A DNA stretch of 35,993 bases from Candidatus Cloacimonadota bacterium (GTDB taxonomy: Bacteria; Cloacimonadota; Cloacimonadia; Cloacimonadales; TCS61): the NCBI GenBank assembly GCA_018645365.1, contig JABGOP010000010.1, positions 1 to 35,993 of the forward strand, written 5' to 3'. Position 1 is the first letter of the stretch. Each line of letters opens with the position of its first letter. Shown here in pieces: positions 14,995 through 23,207 of the stretch. The notes beneath the pieces are model-generated. The model searched no databases. It worked only from the letters and a program-made list of their open reading frames with translations, and was not told the DNA's origin. Position numbers and translations under genes: made by a program.

Positions 14995-17925
14995 ATTAAA
15001 AAAACATTTTTAGTTATTTTAGTATTATTTTGTACAAATTCGTGGTTAGACGCAACCATTATCAATATCCCCGCAGACTACGAGACAATCCAAGCTGGAT
15101 TAAATACTGCCACAAATGGTGATACTGTATTAGTTGCTACTGGAATTTATTACGAAAATATTATTTGGCCGGCTACAAACGGCATCAAACTGATTGGTAG
15201 TAGCGAAGAAAATTGCATAATTGATGGTGATTCTCTTACTAGCGTAATACGCTTTGAAGAGGATTTAAATGGAATTATTAACACGACTACACTAATAACT
15301 GATTTTACGATACAAAATGGTTATGCGCATGGAGATTGGCCAAATGATTTTGGCGGCGGGATTTATTGTAGGAATTCAGATCCGAGTTTAGCTAATGTGA
15401 TTATTACTAACAATTCAGCTTCTGTTGGCGGTGGGATTTATTGTTACTATTCCGAACCGAGTTTTGCTAATGTGATTATTACTAACAATTCAGCTTCTTC
15501 TGGTGGTGGCGGGATTTATTGCAACTATTATTCAAATCTGAATTTAATGGGTGTAAAAATTCACAACAATACAGCTTCTCGTGGTGGTGGAATTTATTGT
15601 AGCGGTTCCAGCCTGAATTTCTCAACAGAAAATAGGTGTAGCATCTACTCCAATAATACAATCAATCGTGAAATTGGGGCAGATATTTACTTTTCTGATA
15701 GTGGCACAATTGAGGTTATTTTAGATACATTTACAGTGATGAATCCTACCAATTATCACGCTTATCCGTTAGATAATTTTACTTTTGATATTGTGCATGC
15801 AGTCCATTCAGAGCAAGTAGATGCAGATTTGTATGTTTCGCCGCTGGGCGATAATAGCAATGATGGTTTAACAGCGGAAACTCCCCTTAAAACGATACAA
15901 TATGCGAATACAATTATACTGGCAAACGAGACTAATCCTCACACAATTCATTTAGCAGATGGTGTCTATAATCCTTCTACTACTGGTGAATTTTTCCCCA
16001 TAGAAGTAATAAATTATGTGTCATTAATAGGAGAAAGTGAAACGGGTGTAATTCTCGATGCCGAAAATGTTGCTGGTGTGATGAGGTGTGAGCACATTAC
16101 ATCTTCCACAATTTCAAATATGACTTTGACAAATGGTTTAGCTTCTAGTGGTGGCGGGATTCGTTCTTTTGAATCCACGCTCGATTTAGAAAATGTAACG
16201 ATGAGTAGTAATGTTGCTGCTTTTTCTGGTGGAGCAATTTATTGTTATGAATCTGATCTAAATTTAACAAATGTAACAATTATTGATAATGTGGCTGCTT
16301 CTGGTGGTGGGGGAATAAACTGTCGTTACAATTCCAATTTAAGTTTAGCAAATGTAACAATCAGTAATAATACTGCTTGTTACGGCGGTGGAATTTATTG
16401 TTACTATGATTCTGAACCGTATTTTTCGGCAGAAAATAAGTGTAATATTTATTCAAATAACAGTGAAGATGAAAATGGAGCAGATATTTATGTGCATAAT
16501 TGCGAGCCGATTGCTGTGATTGTAGATACATTCACAATGAAATATCCGAACGATTATCACGCTTTCCCGTTTGATAATTTTACTTTTGATATTTTGCACG
16601 GGGCGATTGAACAATTTAATGCAAATTTATATGTTTCGGCGGAGATGGGAGATGATAATAATGACGGCTTGACGGCAGAAACACCTCTAAAAACAATAGA
16701 ATATGCGAATACTGTCATCTTGGCAACCGATACTAATCCTCATACAATCTACCTTGCAAACGGAATTTATAGTCTTTCTACTAATAACGAATCTTTTCCA
16801 GTAACAGTTAAAAATTATGTTTCATTGGTGGGAGAATCTGAGGTTGGCGTAATTCTCGATGCCGAAAATGATGCTAGTGTGATGGAATGTGCAGGTGTTA
16901 CATCTGCCACGATTTCAAATATGACTTTAACGAATGGTTCTGCTTATAAAGGCGGTGGAATTTATTGTTTTGGTTCTAATCCAAGTTTGGAAAATGTGCT
17001 AATTTACGAAAATATGGCTTCTTTTGGTGGGGGGATTTATTTCGATGGTTCCAATTCTAATTTAGAAAATGTAACAATTAGTAATAATGTGGCTACCTCT
17101 GGTGGCGGAGTATATTTTCATGGTGGTAGTCCAAATTTGGAAAATACGCAAATTTCCGAAAATACGGCTAAAAATGGCGGTGGGTTTTATTGTTTTGCTT
17201 CCAGTTCAAGTTTAGAAAGTGTAGTAATTTACGGAAATACAGCTGAAAATGGAGGTGGTGCTTATCTTGATATCGCAAATCCGAGTTTCACAAATGTAAC
17301 AATTAATAATAATATAGCTTCTTCTGTTGGTGGTGGAATTTATTCTGCTGATTATTCCAATTCTAATTTGGTAAATTGCGTTATGTGGAGTGATTTACCA
17401 GAAGAAATTTTTGGTAATGGAATAGCTGTAAATTATTCAAATATTCAAGGTGGTTACGATGGTGAGGGCAACATAGATGCCGACCCACTTTTTGTAGATG
17501 CAATTAATGGAGATTTTCATCTTACCGAGTTTTCCCCTTGCATCGATGCGGGTAATCCAAATTCACCGTTCGACCCAGATGGCACCATTGCAGATATGGG
17601 AGCGTTTTATTATCATCAAGATGTTGGAATAAATGATAACGAATTAGCAGTTACTAATTACCAACTATCCAACCACCCCAATCCTTTCACGGGTGAAACC
17701 ACGATTTCTTTTTCTTTAACCACGAATTTACACGAAAAAGCGGAGATAACAATCTACAATGTGAAAGGACAGAAGGTGGAAACTCTCTCAAATCTCCAAA
17801 TCACAAATTCACCAAATCAAGAAATTATTTGGAACGCAAATAATTTCGCCACGGGTGTTTATTTCTATAAACTTGTTGTCGATGGTAACCCTGTCGATAC
17901 AAGGAAAATGATCCTCATTAAATAG
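14995..17925 (+). CDS. Secreted parallel beta-helix repeat protein with sorting tail
   Basis: About 976 residues. A signal peptide (KKTFLVILVLFCTNSWLDA) is followed by three blocks of right-handed beta-helix coils of the pectate-lyase/polymorphic-repeat type (NVTISNNTA-x-x-GGGIYC). Blocks two and three each begin with a DUF1565-like segment (LYVS...NDGLTAETPLKTI) about 266 residues apart, showing internal duplication. The last 80 residues or so are a Por-secretion-like sorting tail (NHPNPFTGETTISF, NVKGQKVETL, GVYFYKLVVDG). A role at the cell surface, perhaps binding or modifying polysaccharide, is inferred; no catalytic site is evident. GAGGAGG lies 6 nt before ATT 14995, exactly where an ATG is expected. 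TTG 14980 is the only conventional alternative and lies before that ribosome site, giving five extra residues. Confidence 0.85.
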   Translation: MKKTFLVILVLFCTNSWLDATIINIPADYETIQAGLNTATNGDTVLVATGIYYENIIWPATNGIKLIGSSEENCIIDGDSLTSVIRFEEDLNGIINTTTLITDFTIQNGYAHGDWPNDFGGGIYCRNSDPSLANVIITNNSASVGGGIYCYYSEPSFANVIITNNSASSGGGGIYCNYYSNLNLMGVKIHNNTASRGGGIYCSGSSLNFSTENRCSIYSNNTINREIGADIYFSDSGTIEVILDTFTVMNPTNYHAYPLDNFTFDIVHAVHSEQVDADLYVSPLGDNSNDGLTAETPLKTIQYANTIILANETNPHTIHLADGVYNPSTTGEFFPIEVINYVSLIGESETGVILDAENVAGVMRCEHITSSTISNMTLTNGLASSGGGIRSFESTLDLENVTMSSNVAAFSGGAIYCYESDLNLTNVTIIDNVAASGGGGINCRYNSNLSLANVTISNNTACYGGGIYCYYDSEPYFSAENKCNIYSNNSEDENGADIYVHNCEPIAVIVDTFTMKYPNDYHAFPFDNFTFDILHGAIEQFNANLYVSAEMGDDNNDGLTAETPLKTIEYANTVILATDTNPHTIYLANGIYSLSTNNESFPVTVKNYVSLVGESEVGVILDAENDASVMECAGVTSATISNMTLTNGSAYKGGGIYCFGSNPSLENVLIYENMASFGGGIYFDGSNSNLENVTISNNVATSGGGVYFHGGSPNLENTQISENTAKNGGGFYCFASSSSLESVVIYGNTAENGGGAYLDIANPSFTNVTINNNIASSVGGGIYSADYSNSNLVNCVMWSDLPEEIFGNGIAVNYSNIQGGYDGEGNIDADPLFVDAINGDFHLTEFSPCIDAGNPNSPFDPDGTIADMGAFYYHQDVGINDNELAVTNYQLSNHPNPFTGETTISFSLTTNLHEKAEITIYNVKGQKVETLSNLQITNSPNQEIIWNANNFATGVYFYKLVVDGNPVDTRKMILIK
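15382..15498 (+). repeat. Intragenic direct repeat, 75-bp period (one beta-helix coil)
   Basis: A 42-bp segment encoding the NVIITNNSAS coil occurs at 15382-15423 and again at 15457-15498 with a single base change. The 75-bp period equals 25 residues, one helix turn, so this looks like a recent duplication of a coil. Confidence 0.85.
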
Positions 17926-17933
17926 AAAATCAC

Positions 17934-17967
17934 AAAAAAAACCGCCCCAAAAAGGGGCGGTTTTTTT
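17934..17967. terminator. Bidirectional intrinsic terminator
   Basis: ACCGCCCC and GGGGCGGT form a stem around a five-A loop, with seven As before and seven Ts after. It sits between the convergent beta-helix and pgk genes and can stop both. Confidence 0.96.
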
Positions 17968-17983
17968 ACTTTATAGTTGAATG

Positions 17984-19210
17984 TTACAGTAACGCTTTTA
18001 CTGGTTCCAAGCCAAACGGAGATTTTTCTTTTATTGCCTTTAAAATGGTGCCACCACCCGTAAAAAAATAGAACGAATTATCTTTTTTGGCATCTTCAAA
18101 CAACTCTGGCAAATTGAGTTTAAACTCTTGTAAAGTATCTCCCCCACCAAAGTACTTTTTGGCATCTTTATTATTGGCAATCGTTTTATAGAGTTCAATA
18201 GTGCCATCTGCAAAATGTGGAGTAAAACCCATCACAGCATTCACAAAAATAGTTTTTGCATTTTGAAAAATGTTTTGAACTTCTTCGTTTTGAAAAGATT
18301 TTGGGTCTGCATCTAACACAAAATGCCCAGCTACATCTTTAATGGCAGAAGTTTTGAATTTTCCACCAATTTTAGCTTCTAAAATTTCAGACTCAATGAC
18401 AAAGGGCAATTCAACAATTTTTTCGGGATACTTTTCTGCAATTTTCACAAATTCTAGTGCAGATTTCACATCTTCTTCTGAAACACCACTTATTTTAACT
18501 CCATATTTTGCTGAAAGATAAGCATTGTAAATCACTCCCCCAATCACAAGATGATCCACACTTTCCAAAAGAGCGGTCAAAGGTCCTATTTTAGTGTCAA
18601 ATTTAGAACCAGCAACGACTGCTAAAAATGGTCTTTTAGGCACAATTACATTCTCCAAATTAGCAATTTCTTTTTGCATCAAAAGCCCTGCAAACGATGG
18701 TAAATACTGCGTAACACCTACTGTAGAAGCATGTGGTTGCCACGAGCCGAAAGCGTCATTCACAAAAATATCTGCTAAATTTGCCAATTGCTGGGCAAAT
18801 GTATCCTTGGCACTTTCTTCTCCTGTAAACCAGCGTGTATTTGGTAAATACAATCCGTCCACTTCTCCACTTTTCAATGAATCCAAATAACTGTTTTCCG
18901 CAAAATCTGGTTTATTATCAAAAGCTATTTTAAAATTCAAATTATATCTTTTTTTCAAGTAATCTACAATCGGTTTAACAGAAGTATTTTCGGAAATAAT
19001 TATCTCTTTGGTTTGCTTGTTTTTCGGTCGCCCGACATGTGTCATCACGATTGGTTTTCCACCATTTTTAATGATGTATTGAATCGTTTCAATCGAAGCG
19101 TCAATGCGGTATGAATCCTTAATTAACCCTTTTTTCACAACATTGTGATCAACCCGAATCAAAATTACTTTACCTTCCAATTTTGCATCTTGAATTTTTG
19201 CTAATTCCAT
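17984..19210 (-). CDS. pgk: Phosphoglycerate kinase (divergent)
   Basis: A 408-residue glycolytic/gluconeogenic enzyme transferring phosphate between 1,3-bisphosphoglycerate and ADP. The family frame is present: IRVDHNV, SYRIDASIETI, THVGRPK, VNDAFGSWQPHASTVGV, AGSKFDTKIGPL, YFGGGDTL and FFTGGGTILK. Several nearly invariant stretches are altered: RVDFNVP is RVDHNV, LRF is TRWF, and the GPMGVFE segment reads NAVMGFTP. It is therefore a divergent branch, though core substrate residues appear kept. ATG 19210 has GGAG 6 nt upstream; the in-frame ATG at 19222 lies before that site and would add four residues. Convergent with the beta-helix gene, divergent from the DUF6765-like gene. Confidence 0.92.
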   Translation of the reverse strand: MELAKIQDAKLEGKVILIRVDHNVVKKGLIKDSYRIDASIETIQYIIKNGGKPIVMTHVGRPKNKQTKEIIISENTSVKPIVDYLKKRYNLNFKIAFDNKPDFAENSYLDSLKSGEVDGLYLPNTRWFTGEESAKDTFAQQLANLADIFVNDAFGSWQPHASTVGVTQYLPSFAGLLMQKEIANLENVIVPKRPFLAVVAGSKFDTKIGPLTALLESVDHLVIGGVIYNAYLSAKYGVKISGVSEEDVKSALEFVKIAEKYPEKIVELPFVIESEILEAKIGGKFKTSAIKDVAGHFVLDADPKSFQNEEVQNIFQNAKTIFVNAVMGFTPHFADGTIELYKTIANNKDAKKYFGGGDTLQEFKLNLPELFEDAKKDNSFYFFTGGGTILKAIKEKSPFGLEPVKALL

Positions 19211-19293
19211 TAAATTCTCCATTAGATATTTTCCATTTCACGAAAAATATGTTCGCTATTTCTTGCAACTTTTTTCTTTATTTCTTTTTTTTG

Positions 19294-19324
19294 TTTGACA
19301 TAATAATCCGTATTAATAAGTTCG
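19294..19324 (+). promoter_or_regulatory. Putative promoter of the DUF6765-like gene
   Basis: TTTGACA at 19294-19300 is followed, 19 nt after its TTG, by TAAGTTCG (19317-19324). This resembles the Bacteroidetes -33/-7 layout (TTTG, then TAnnTTTG) with a TTCG ending. Confidence 0.5.
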
Positions 19325-19365
19325 CAACAATCGAAATGCTATAGAGAGTGTTCAAAGGAGATTTT

Positions 19366-20307
19366 ATGAATATTGAGTTCCATTATTACACAATGAAGTA
19401 TCTTGCCATCGAAGCTGGATTTTCACCAAAAGAGGCGGAAACTATCGCCTATTCTTCCCAATATGTTGACGATAACTCTATTATTCATCGCATCAAAAAA
19501 GAAGACGATTCTATGTATGAAAACTACATTTCTCAAACTATGAATATCTTCAAACCCAAGAAATCTTTGATGCGTATTTACCTGTTATTTCACTTTTTAC
19601 CGGGCGACCCAATTCACTCTAATAGTCGTCGCAAAGATGGAAAAATGCATCTTCTGAACACGACAAAAGCAAGCACTCACGCTACTGAAATATTTTTTGA
19701 TGCCACTCGTTCCGAAAATCTTTACCTTTTGGGGATTGCGTCCCACATGCTTTCCGACACATATTCACACCAAAATTTTATCGGGACTTTTGATGAGATG
19801 AATGCATTTTCGGGACTTTGGCAAAAACTTGTACCAAACATCGGACACGCAGATGCTGGACAAAAACCTGACATTCCAAATTTAATCTGGCAAGACCCTC
19901 GTTTAATCGAAGAAAATGCAGCTATTGATAACAAAAAACTGTTTCTTGCTGCTGCCAAAAAAATCTACCGAAATTTCATTTTGATTACTTCAAGTACAAA
20001 TAATTGGGTTTCTATAAAAGATAATTTAGGAAAAATTATTGGCGAACCAATTGACGAAAGTAATTTAAAAAAAGAAAAAAATAATCGGATTGAAATGTTC
20101 AAATCACTACTTGCAGAATATGATAAAAACAACGATTACGACAAAAATAGTTGGTTCAAAGAAGCGGTAAATGAAGATGCAACTTTCAAAGAAAATTACA
20201 CAAAATTAAATTGGTATAAATTTCAAGAAGCAATTAAACACTATCAAAAAATTGCGACTCACAAAATGAAGCCAATTTTGGAACAAATGGAAATCAAAGA
20301 GTGGTAA
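19366..20307 (+). CDS. DUF6765-like protein, putative metal-dependent hydrolase
   Basis: A 313-residue protein without signal peptide or membrane segment. The start (MNIEFHYYTMKYLAIEAGF), the segment IAYSSQYVDDNS, then FHFLPGDP and LGIASHMLSDTYSHQNFIG recall the DUF6765 family, which I place by memory. Conserved His/Asp clusters such as SHMLSDTYSHQ look like those of phospholipase-C/nuclease-type helical metal enzymes, so a hydrolase is possible but unproven. ATG 19366 follows AAAGGAG; an upstream GTG at 19348 lies before that site. The secreted protein gene begins 15 bp downstream, suggesting an operon. Confidence 0.7.
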   Translation: MNIEFHYYTMKYLAIEAGFSPKEAETIAYSSQYVDDNSIIHRIKKEDDSMYENYISQTMNIFKPKKSLMRIYLLFHFLPGDPIHSNSRRKDGKMHLLNTTKASTHATEIFFDATRSENLYLLGIASHMLSDTYSHQNFIGTFDEMNAFSGLWQKLVPNIGHADAGQKPDIPNLIWQDPRLIEENAAIDNKKLFLAAAKKIYRNFILITSSTNNWVSIKDNLGKIIGEPIDESNLKKEKNNRIEMFKSLLAEYDKNNDYDKNSWFKEAVNEDATFKENYTKLNWYKFQEAIKHYQKIATHKMKPILEQMEIKEW

Positions 20308-20322
20308 AAATTAGGAGGAAGT

Positions 20323-22071
20323 ATGAAAAAATTGTTTTTTATTGGATTGTTGATGGGGGCGTTACTTTTTGCGCAAAATGTGTGGATAAACGAATTTCAT
20401 TATGACAATGCGAGTACAGATGAAGGGGAATTTATCGAAATTATTTTACAAAATGCAGAAAATTTTGATTTAGCTGAATTTACTGTAACTTTTTACAATG
20501 GTAGCAATGGCACCGAATATGACACCAAAACCTTAGACCAATTTACCGTTGGCGAATCAGTTGCAAATTACACTTTTTTTTACTATTTTAAGGAAGGTAT
20601 TCAAAATGGAGCACCAGATGGAATTGCAATTTCGTACCAAAATGCTCTAATCCCTGGTCAGTTCATTAGTTATGAAGGTGAACTTGAAGCAACCGAAGGC
20701 GTAGCGACCGGCATTACATCCGTTGATATTGGTGTTGCAGAAGGCGGTACTACAGAAATTGGAATGTCGCTTCAACTTTCTGGACTTGGGGCAGAATACA
20801 GCAATTTCATTTGGGTAGAACCAGCCCCAGAAACGATTGGGCAACTCAATAATAATCAAACTTTAGATGGCAATCCTGATCCAACCATTACCGTAATTTC
20901 ACCAAACGGTGGCGAAGAATGGGAACAAGGTTCAATTCACAACATCAATTGGAGCTCTGTTAATTTTGAAGGTAATGTTGATGTTTATCTTTATGAAGCT
21001 TGGCGAGAAAATCGCGAGACCTTGCTTGTTGGAAATATTGAAAATGATGGAATTTGGGAATGGGAAATTCCCGTAGATTTAACTGCACACCCAAATTATA
21101 CAGTTGGTATTTGTGGCGTTATCGATGGTGATCCTTGTGATGTAAGTGATGCTGATTTTAGTATCATTACTCCAGTTTTGCCAGAAGAGCTCACTATTTT
21201 CGACATTCAATACACCCAAAATGAAACTGGTGATTCCGATTATATCGACCAATATATTCAAACAAATGGCGTTGTAACTGCCAAATTTGGAAGCAGTTTT
21301 TTCATTCAAGATGGGATTGGCGAGTGGAATGGAGTTTGCATCTATCCAAATGGGTTTGATGTTACCGAAATTACAGTAGGTCAAAACATCACAATTACAG
21401 GTTACATTGCCGAATACAATGGTAAAACTGAGATTACAGATTTAACAAATATTAGCATCAACGGAACTGAAAATTTACCAGATCCTTCACCTATTTTTAC
21501 TGGTTATATCTCGTTAGAAGATTACAATCCAGAAGCTTGGGAAGGCGTTCTCGTGCAAACGAGTGAAGTTACCATTACAAATCCAGATCTCGGTTATGGA
21601 ACTTGGGAAATTGATGATGGTATAGATTCTTCTGGTCCTTGTGTTGTAGCTCATTCTGGTAGCTATGAATATGTTCCTGTTTTGAATGATATCTTGCCAC
21701 GAGTTGTTGGCATTGTAGATTTTGCTTATGATGGTTTCCGCATCGAACCGCGTGATGATAATGATTTTTTACCTGTTTCTGCTGAAAACAGTGAACTGGA
21801 AATCACGAATTACAATTTGCAAAATTACCCAAATCCGTTTAATCCTTCTACCACGATTTCATTTGATATAATTGATGCTAATTCTTTTGTTACAATTGAA
21901 ATTTTCAATGTGAAAGGACAACTAGTGAAACAATTGGGAATTACGAATTATGAATTAGGCGTTAATCAAGTAACTTGGAACGCGGAAAATTTCTCGTCTG
22001 GAATTTACTTCTATAAACTTGTCGTAGATGGAAAATTGGTTGATACCAAGAAGATGATTCTGATGAAATAA
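20323..22071 (+). CDS. Secreted multidomain protein with OB-fold region and sorting tail
   Basis: 582 residues. A signal peptide (MKKLFFIGLLMGALLFA) is followed by a lamin-tail-like beta domain (WINEFHYDNASTDEGEFIEI, about 20-180). Next is a Kre9/Knh1-type module (ISPNGGEEWEQGSIHNINWS, about 190-285), then an OB-fold-like region typical of extracellular nuclease/YhcR proteins (YIQTNGVVTA, FFIQDG, VGQNITITGYI, about 295-480). The last 80 residues are a sorting tail (NYPNPFNPSTTISF, NVKGQLVKQL, GIYFYKL). The nuclease catalytic domain that often follows such OB modules is absent. AGGAGG precedes ATG 20323. The tail-coding DNA is nearly identical to that of the next gene. Exported role inferred; substrate unknown. 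Confidence 0.82.
   Translation: MKKLFFIGLLMGALLFAQNVWINEFHYDNASTDEGEFIEIILQNAENFDLAEFTVTFYNGSNGTEYDTKTLDQFTVGESVANYTFFYYFKEGIQNGAPDGIAISYQNALIPGQFISYEGELEATEGVATGITSVDIGVAEGGTTEIGMSLQLSGLGAEYSNFIWVEPAPETIGQLNNNQTLDGNPDPTITVISPNGGEEWEQGSIHNINWSSVNFEGNVDVYLYEAWRENRETLLVGNIENDGIWEWEIPVDLTAHPNYTVGICGVIDGDPCDVSDADFSIITPVLPEELTIFDIQYTQNETGDSDYIDQYIQTNGVVTAKFGSSFFIQDGIGEWNGVCIYPNGFDVTEITVGQNITITGYIAEYNGKTEITDLTNISINGTENLPDPSPIFTGYISLEDYNPEAWEGVLVQTSEVTITNPDLGYGTWEIDDGIDSSGPCVVAHSGSYEYVPVLNDILPRVVGIVDFAYDGFRIEPRDDNDFLPVSAENSELEITNYNLQNYPNPFNPSTTISFDIIDANSFVTIEIFNVKGQLVKQLGITNYELGVNQVTWNAENFSSGIYFYKLVVDGKLVDTKKMILMK
21811..22071 (+). repeat. Sorting-tail DNA repeat, copy 1
   Basis: This 261-bp segment encodes the sorting tail of the gene at 20323 and matches 22899-23159 with only scattered substitutions, no indels, and long identical runs. 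The sequence outside the tail is not similar, so the repeat is confined to the tail. Confidence 0.9.
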
Positions 22072-22090
22072 AGAGGAAAAGGAGAAAAGG

Positions 22091-23159
22091 ATGAAAAAAC
22101 ACATTTGTTTTTTAGTTTTATGTATTCCACTTTTGGCATTTTCACAAATTATCATCAACACAAACGAATTGGAATACGAATTGGGAGGTTATTATAAAAT
22201 GTATAATATACCTTCTGCTACAGGAGTTATCGGAATGACTGGTATTACAGAAGGACCACACATTTTTGATTTTTCAAATGGACAAGATACGCATATTCTT
22301 ATGTTTGATTATGTTGATGTTTCTGAAGGTGGACACGGTGGCAATTTTCCATTAGCAGAAATAGCAGAACGCAAATCTGGTGATTTCGGTGATGCGATGA
22401 TGTTTCTTAGGAGTTGGCAGAACAAATTACGGTTTTTACGATGAAGCTGGCCTTCCTGAATCACCGTCTATTGCATTCAATCCCGCTATTATTGATTTTC
22501 CAGATAACCTCACATATCAAACTTATTTCACTGGCGAAACTACTTTTGATGCAATAATGCAAAATTTAGAAATCAATATTGAATACACTTTTACGGGATT
22601 TGTAGATGCTTATGGAACTATTATTCTGCCAAACAATTTAGGCACTTTCGATTGTATCCAAGTAAATTATGAAGAAGCATATGTTTATAATTGGATGGGA
22701 TCACCAATACAAAATAGTTATTTGCGATCATACTACTATTTAGTAGAGGAAATTGGAATTGCAGCTATCATCACATCAATAGAAGCTGATAATCCTGTGC
22801 CAAACACATTCAATGTAGCCAATACTATTGCACGGTGTTTTGAAACATCAAAAATCGAAGTTGATGCAGAAGAAAATTTTGAATTGGAAACTGTAGATTA
22901 CAAATTGCAAAATTATCCAAATCCGTTTAATCCTTCTACCACGATTTCATTTGATATAATTGATGCTAATTCTTTTGTTACAGTTGAAATTTATAATGTG
23001 AAGGGACAGATCGTGAAGCAATTGGGAATTGCAAATTATGAATTAGGCGTTAATCAAGTAATTTGGAACGCGGAAAGTTTCTCGTCTGGCATCTATTTCT
23101 ACAAACTTGTTGTCGATGGCAAATTGGTTGATACTAAGAAGATGATTTTGATGAAATAA
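22091..23159 (+). pseudogene. Secreted sorting-tail protein, interrupted by a +1 frameshift
   Basis: Two frames together encode one protein of about 355 residues. The first begins at ATG 22091 after AGGAG with a signal peptide (MKKHICFLVLCIPLLAFS) and runs in frame to about 22408. The second frame carries the rest (GVGRTNYGFYDEAGLPES) through to a sorting tail ending at 23159. The shift occurs at CTT-AGG-A (22406-22412): skipping A22409 after CTT joins FL to GVGR smoothly, and without it translation stops at 22442-22444. It may be an inactivating indel, a sequence error, or a programmed +1 shift. The middle domain is unrecognised. A terminator follows, and the gene is 19 bp after the previous one, so it is likely co-transcribed. 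Confidence 0.8.
22899..23159 (+). repeat. Sorting-tail DNA repeat, copy 2
   Basis: Second copy of the 261-bp tail-coding repeat, same length and register as 21811-22071. It encodes NYPNPFNPSTTISF to the final MILMK. Differences are mostly synonymous. Confidence 0.9.
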
Positions 23160-23172
23160 GGTAAATATTCGT

Positions 23173-23207
23173 AAAAAAACACTCTGACGTTTCGGAGTGT
23201 TTTTTTA
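23173..23207. terminator. Bidirectional intrinsic terminator
   Basis: AAAAAAACACTC pairs with GAGTGTTTTTTT across a loop of about 10 nt. It lies between the frameshifted plus-strand gene and the convergent flippase gene; its T-run reaches the flippase stop codon. Confidence 0.9.
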
